A DNA stretch of 24,455 bases from a virus, in the IMG/VR virus record IMGVR_UViG_3300030118_002112, positions 1-24,455 of that record; one strand, given 5' to 3'. Below are positions 21,623-24,455 of this stretch, piece after piece. A model generated the notes under the pieces. The model saw only the letters and a program-made list of their open reading frames with translations. It had not been told where the DNA came from and did no database searches. Position 1 is the stretch's first letter. Every line of letters starts with the position of its first letter. The translations under genes were made by a program, and so were the position numbers.

Positions 21623-22867
21623 ATGACGGTCAGCAGTCTTACAACCAAGAACAGTTATAGTGGCAATGGTAGCACGTCTGCCTTCAGCTATACGTTCAAG
21701 ATTTTTGATGATGACGATGTTACGGTTATTATCCGCACTGACTCGACGGGAACAGAAACCGTCAAGACCAAGACCACGCACTACACAGTGTCCGGTGTGG
21801 GTAACGCAGGCGGCGGCACCATCACATTCACATCTGGCAACATCCCAGCGTCAGGCGAGACTGTTCTTCTGTTGCGAAACACACCGCTTACGCAGGCTAC
21901 AGATTACACGCCAAACGACCCCTTCCCCGCCGCAACGCACGAAGACGCGCTAGATAAACTCACCCTTATCTCTCAGGACACTCAGGAGGAGATTGACCGC
22001 TCTATCAAGCTGTCGCGTGCCAACACGATGACCAGCACAGAGTTTACGGTGCCAGCGGCGACAAGGGCCAACAAGATATTTGCCTTTGACGGCAGCGGAG
22101 AGCTTGCGGTTACGCAAGAGATTGGCACTTTCAAAGGCGATTGGGCTGCAAGCACCGCATATGCAGTGCGTGATTTGGTCAAAGACACCAGCACAGACAA
22201 TATCTTCATCGTCAACACGGCACACACAAGCTCTGGCGCACAGCCGCTCACCACAAACGCTAACAGCGCCAAGTATGACCTGATTGTTGATGCTGCATCT
22301 GCGACCACAAGTGCCACAAATGCTGCATCATCGGCTACCGCAGCGGCAGCTAGTGCTTCAACTGCCTCAACTCAGGCGTCAAATGCCTCTACAAGCGCCT
22401 CAACGGCCTCGACCCAGGCATCAAATGCCTCGACATCAGCATCTGCGGCAGCGACGTCGGCTACGGCTGCGGCAACATCCGCTACAGCGGCGGCTTCATC
22501 TGCATCGTCAGCGGCGTCCTCAGCGGCATCTATTCCAAGTGTTGGCATATCTGAAAACAACATTTTCCAAGCTACTACAGGCGTAGCAGACAACGACTTT
22601 CTACGCGTAGATGGTGCGAAGGTTGAGGGTCGTTCAGCATCTGAGGTACTGTCAGACATAGGCGCTCAAGCATCTTTGACCTTTGGCATCTCAAACACCA
22701 ACGCAGTCAAGATTGACAGCGCATCCGTGGCTGATGACGAATATGCGCGATTTACTGCAAACGGTTTGGAAAGCCGATCAAATGCAGAGGTTTTGTCAGA
22801 TATCGGCGCAACATCAGCTACCGCTGCGGCGAATGAGGCAACTGCGTTAGCCATAGCGCTTGGATAG
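21623..22867 (+). CDS. tail fibre with T7 gp17-like N-terminus and Ala/Ser heptad stalk
   Basis: A 414-residue fibre. Residues 5-130 match the virion-attachment domain of T7-type fibres (YSGNGSTSAFSYTFKIFDD, TTHYTVSGVGNAGGGTITF, DALDKLTLISQDTQEEIDRS). Residues about 171-205 (GDWAASTAYAVRDLV) look like a small carbohydrate-binding-type unit. Residues 230-303 are ten or so strict heptads of the form SATAAAT / QASNAST, a stalk. Then two related units, NDFLRVDGAKVEGRSASEVLSDIGA (325-348 region) and DEYARFTANGLESRSNAEVLSDIGA (372-396 region). There is no large receptor-binding tip, so tip function may lie in the following small proteins. AGGAG precedes the ATG. Confidence 0.85.
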   Translation: MTVSSLTTKNSYSGNGSTSAFSYTFKIFDDDDVTVIIRTDSTGTETVKTKTTHYTVSGVGNAGGGTITFTSGNIPASGETVLLLRNTPLTQATDYTPNDPFPAATHEDALDKLTLISQDTQEEIDRSIKLSRANTMTSTEFTVPAATRANKIFAFDGSGELAVTQEIGTFKGDWAASTAYAVRDLVKDTSTDNIFIVNTAHTSSGAQPLTTNANSAKYDLIVDAASATTSATNAASSATAAAASASTASTQASNASTSASTASTQASNASTSASAAATSATAAATSATAAASSASSAASSAASIPSVGISENNIFQATTGVADNDFLRVDGAKVEGRSASEVLSDIGAQASLTFGISNTNAVKIDSASVADDEYARFTANGLESRSNAEVLSDIGATSATAAANEATALAIALG

Positions 22868-22876
22868 GAGACAACA

Positions 22877-23224
22877 ATGGCAAACACTTTCAAGGTCATA
22901 ACCAAGGCGGGGGTGACATCGTTAGATGTTATCTACACTGTAGCAAGCTCAACGACGACAGTTGTGTTGGGGCTGGTGTTGGGTAACACTACAACAAGCC
23001 AGGTAACGGCAACGGTCACTCTGAACACAGACACCGCCGCAAGGTCAGGTGCAAATGATGAGGCTAACCAGCCGGTTGAGTTGGTCACAAACGCACCGAT
23101 ACCAGCAGCGTCTAGTTTAGAACTGTTGGCTGGCAACAAAGTGGTTTTGGAAACGACAGATGAAATCAAAGTATCTGCAAGCGGTGCAACAGATGTAGCG
23201 CTATCGGTAATGGAGATCACCTGA
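22877..23224 (+). CDS. small beta-rich virion-associated protein
   Basis: A 115-residue, threonine- and valine-rich protein, MANTFKVITKAGVTSLDVIYTV, then SSTTTVVLGLVLGNTTTSQVTATVTL and SSLELLAGNKVVLETTDEIKV. I have seen proteins with the MANxFK head and the 'GLxLGNTTTSQVTxxV' core in marine phages next to fibre genes, without assigned function. A beta-sandwich is likely. AGGAG lies before the ATG, and its stop overlaps the next start (TGATG). Probably a fibre or head accessory. Confidence 0.65.
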   Translation: MANTFKVITKAGVTSLDVIYTVASSTTTVVLGLVLGNTTTSQVTATVTLNTDTAARSGANDEANQPVELVTNAPIPAASSLELLAGNKVVLETTDEIKVSASGATDVALSVMEIT

Positions 23225-23673
23225 TGCCATTCATCGGTAATCCTGTAGTTTCACAGTTCCAATCGCGTCCCGCGACACAAGAGTTCAATGGTGATGGGTC
23301 AACTACGACCTTCACGCTAAATCAAACTGTGGCGCAAGAGGACATCATTGTTTCTGTTGATGGTGTTGTGCAGGAAAGCGTGGATGCTTTTACGGTGCCG
23401 GATGGCACAACTCTCACATTTACTGCTGCCCCGTCCAGTGGCACAGGCAATATATTTGTTATTTACCTTGGCGTGGCCGCGTCATCGGTGACACCGGCTG
23501 CCGCCAACAAAGGCAACTTTAAGGCCGGTGGCTTGTTCCGCACTAATGCACAGTCATTGACAACCAACATAACCATCCTTGCAACTGAGAACGCAAACGT
23601 GACAGGCCCGTTCACTGTAGCCAGTGGCGTGACCCTGACCGTTGAAAGCGGCGGGACATTGGTGACGCTATGA
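23224..23673 (+). CDS. small fibre-type protein with two repeat-family modules
   Basis: A 149-residue protein. Residues 16-86 (ATQEFNGDGSTTTFTLNQ, EDIIVSVDGVVQESVDAFTV, GNIFVIYLG) form a beta module common near the N-termini of marine phage fibres. The C-terminal end, TGPFTVASGVTLTVESGGTLVTL, is the repetitive beta-strand ending seen on many short fibre proteins. It probably attaches to the virion or the main fibre. The start overlaps the previous stop by one base, and the stop overlaps the next ATG by four (ATGA). Confidence 0.65.
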   Translation: MPFIGNPVVSQFQSRPATQEFNGDGSTTTFTLNQTVAQEDIIVSVDGVVQESVDAFTVPDGTTLTFTAAPSSGTGNIFVIYLGVAASSVTPAAANKGNFKAGGLFRTNAQSLTTNITILATENANVTGPFTVASGVTLTVESGGTLVTL

Positions 23674-24029
23674 GTACGTTGAAGGCAGATACCATCCAAA
23701 GCACCAGCGGCGGTGCGGCCACGCTGACGAAGCAGAGTGCTGCAAAACAAACAATCCAGTATGATGGAGGCACAAACAGTATTGAAGGTTCTTTAAACAC
23801 TTCATCTGTGACAGACAATGGGACAGGAAACTTTACGATTAACTATGCAAACAATTTTTCAAGCACTGGAACACAGTCTTCTACTTCTTCTGTTTTCGCT
23901 GTTTCTAGTCAAAACAGAACGCATCAATATGGAGCAATGACTACAAGCACTATTCTGATGATACTTATGAATGGTGGCTCTTTAATAGACATTGTAGGAT
24001 ACGGTGCAGTATTTGGAGACCTAGCATGA
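23670..24029 (+). CDS. MSTLKADT-type fibre accessory, paralogue 1
   Basis: A 119-residue protein starting MSTLKADTIQSTSGGAATLT. Middle residues LNTSSVTDNGTGNFTINYAN match in pattern the FNIASGTDSGTGDYEFTLTN of the next gene, and both end in FGDLA. Such heads occur in small marine phage proteins near fibres. No catalytic motif. The last codons also contain GGAG, the ribosome binding site for the next gene. Start and stop both overlap neighbours as ATGA. Host-recognition or fibre-tip role is inferred from position. Confidence 0.65.
   Translation: MSTLKADTIQSTSGGAATLTKQSAAKQTIQYDGGTNSIEGSLNTSSVTDNGTGNFTINYANNFSSTGTQSSTSSVFAVSSQNRTHQYGAMTTSTILMILMNGGSLIDIVGYGAVFGDLA
24011..24026 (+). repeat. gene-junction repeat copy 1 (FGDLA codons plus ribosome binding site)
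   Basis: ATTTGGAGACCTAGCA encodes the C-terminal FGDLA of one gene, and its GGAG is the ribosome binding site for the ATG at 24026. The same 16 bases recur at 24391-24406 with one change. Confidence 0.75.
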
Positions 24030-24409
24030 GTACCATTCTTGTAAACACGCTGACTGGTACTAGCACTGCTGGCTCTATTGCAGTCACAGGTGAGGGTAAC
24101 AGCACGACCACAAACTTGCAGCAGGGTTTGGCGAAGGCGTGGTGTAGAGCAGGGTCTGCTGCACAACTTAACGATAGTTTTAACATAGCTAGTGGCACCG
24201 ATTCTGGTACAGGCGATTACGAATTTACCCTTACAAATAATATGGCAAGCACTACGGCAGCAGGTTCTGCAACAGCGGTTAGTTCTTTGGCAAGGATAGC
24301 TACGATGCACAGTGTACAAACAACAGGATATGGTATTGAAAATTATAATGATTCTGGTAGCAAAGCCGATAACGGGACGCATCACCAGACATTTGGAGAC
24401 CTCGCATAA
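24026..24409 (+). CDS. MSTLKADT-type fibre accessory, paralogue 2
   Basis: A 127-residue protein, MSTILVNTLTGTSTAGSIAV, then LQQGLAKAWCRAGSAAQLNDSFNIASGTDSGTGDYEFTLTNN. The 'GLAKAW ... DSFN..S..D.GTG.Y' block is a familiar module of small marine phage proteins. The end, FGDLA, is shared with the gene before. One cysteine, no catalytic motif. Compared with its neighbour the head and the GTG block are kept while the last third differs, which fits a diversifying recognition part. Overlaps its neighbours as ATGA and TAATG. Confidence 0.65.
   Translation: MSTILVNTLTGTSTAGSIAVTGEGNSTTTNLQQGLAKAWCRAGSAAQLNDSFNIASGTDSGTGDYEFTLTNNMASTTAAGSATAVSSLARIATMHSVQTTGYGIENYNDSGSKADNGTHHQTFGDLA
24391..24406 (+). 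repeat. gene-junction repeat copy 2 (FGDLA codons plus ribosome binding site)
   Basis: ATTTGGAGACCTCGCA, 15 of 16 bases identical with 24011-24026. It ends the second paralogue and supplies GGAG for the start at 24409. Confidence 0.75.
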
Positions 24410-24455
24410 TGCCTAGTTTCGGAACACTCAAAGCAGATACCCTGACGCACTCGAC
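24409..24455 (+). CDS. third MSTLKADT-type gene, C-terminus beyond the window
   Basis: Only 15 codons are inside the window: MPSFGTLKADTLTHS. The block TLKADT is the same as in the gene at 23670 (STLKADT), so this is very likely another member of the tandem family. The ATG at 24409 overlaps the previous TAA and follows GGAG in the junction repeat. Nothing can be said of the rest. Confidence 0.55.
   Translation, partial: MPSFGTLKADTLTHS

Noticed and set aside
22300-22530. Possible CRISPR-like or tandem DNA repeat
   Set aside because: The repeat is codon-level heptad repetition without constant spacer lengths or identical direct repeats.
22284-22586. Arg/Gln/Pro-rich reading frame and other frames inside the fibre stalk
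   Set aside because: They are by-products of the Ala/Ser heptad codons; composition is unnatural and there is no start signal.
21623-24455. Diversity-generating retroelement (variable fibre end plus template repeat)
   Set aside because: The Bbp19-like gene and fibre array prompted the idea, but there is no reverse transcriptase, no template repeat and no adenine-biased variable end in the window.

Overview
The window is a stretch of a tailed-phage genome (podovirus type) with no bacterial chromosomal genes. From about 5.1 kb to the right end it carries a virion module in the same order as phage T7 genes 8 to 17: portal, scaffold, major capsid, tail tubular A, tail tubular B, a small gp13-position protein, internal virion proteins B, C and D, and a tail fibre. 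Unlike T7, the terminase genes come first. No RNA polymerase, integrase, lysin or DNA polymerase gene is visible, so lifestyle cannot be decided from this piece. Short fibre-type proteins beginning MSTLKADT or MANTFK, moderate base composition, and ribosome binding sites matching the proteobacterial 16S 3' end suggest a marine phage of a proteobacterium, most likely an alphaproteobacterium. That host guess is inference from remembered look-alikes.

Layout. (1) 1-809, minus: the N-terminal part of a RecB/Cas4-type PD-(D/E)XK nuclease running off the left edge. (2) 810-898: divergent control region with repeated TGTCAAC boxes. (3) 899-2122, plus: a tight group with an XRE-type repressor-like protein, a two-zinc-knuckle mini-protein, a resolvase-like PD-(D/E)XK nuclease and an XF1762-family protein. 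(4) 2123-2391: noncoding, with a cluster of GCATTGC boxes around an AT-rich palindrome, then a bidirectional terminator. (5) 4706 down to 2392, minus: eight small genes headed by a GP88-like cysteine-rich protein. Six of the eight start codons follow a near-identical cassette, AGAAAGGATCAG, a seventh follows a degenerate version, and the cassette's first half can pair with the very 3' end of 16S rRNA. (6) 4707-5077: noncoding, with a promoter candidate for the minus operon and a second GCAATGC cluster. (7) 5078-24455, plus: packaging, head, tail, ejection and fibre genes, nearly all overlapping or a few bases apart.

How it works together. The left nuclease, resolvase-like protein and XRE protein fit DNA metabolism and its control. 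The minus small-gene operon looks like an early or accessory block whose translation starts share one signal. The right arm builds the particle: terminase packages DNA through the portal into a capsid formed with scaffold help, the tubular proteins make the short tail, the internal virion proteins form the ejection machinery, and the fibre plus a tandem set of small fibre-like proteins probably handle host recognition.

The most unusual signal is the repeated start-site cassette of the minus operon. It is also read as coding sequence (C-terminal EKGSET) in two genes, and one copy sits in the loop of an 11-bp hairpin. A similar dual-use junction (C-terminal FGDLA containing the next gene's GGAG) recurs in the fibre-like array at the right end.
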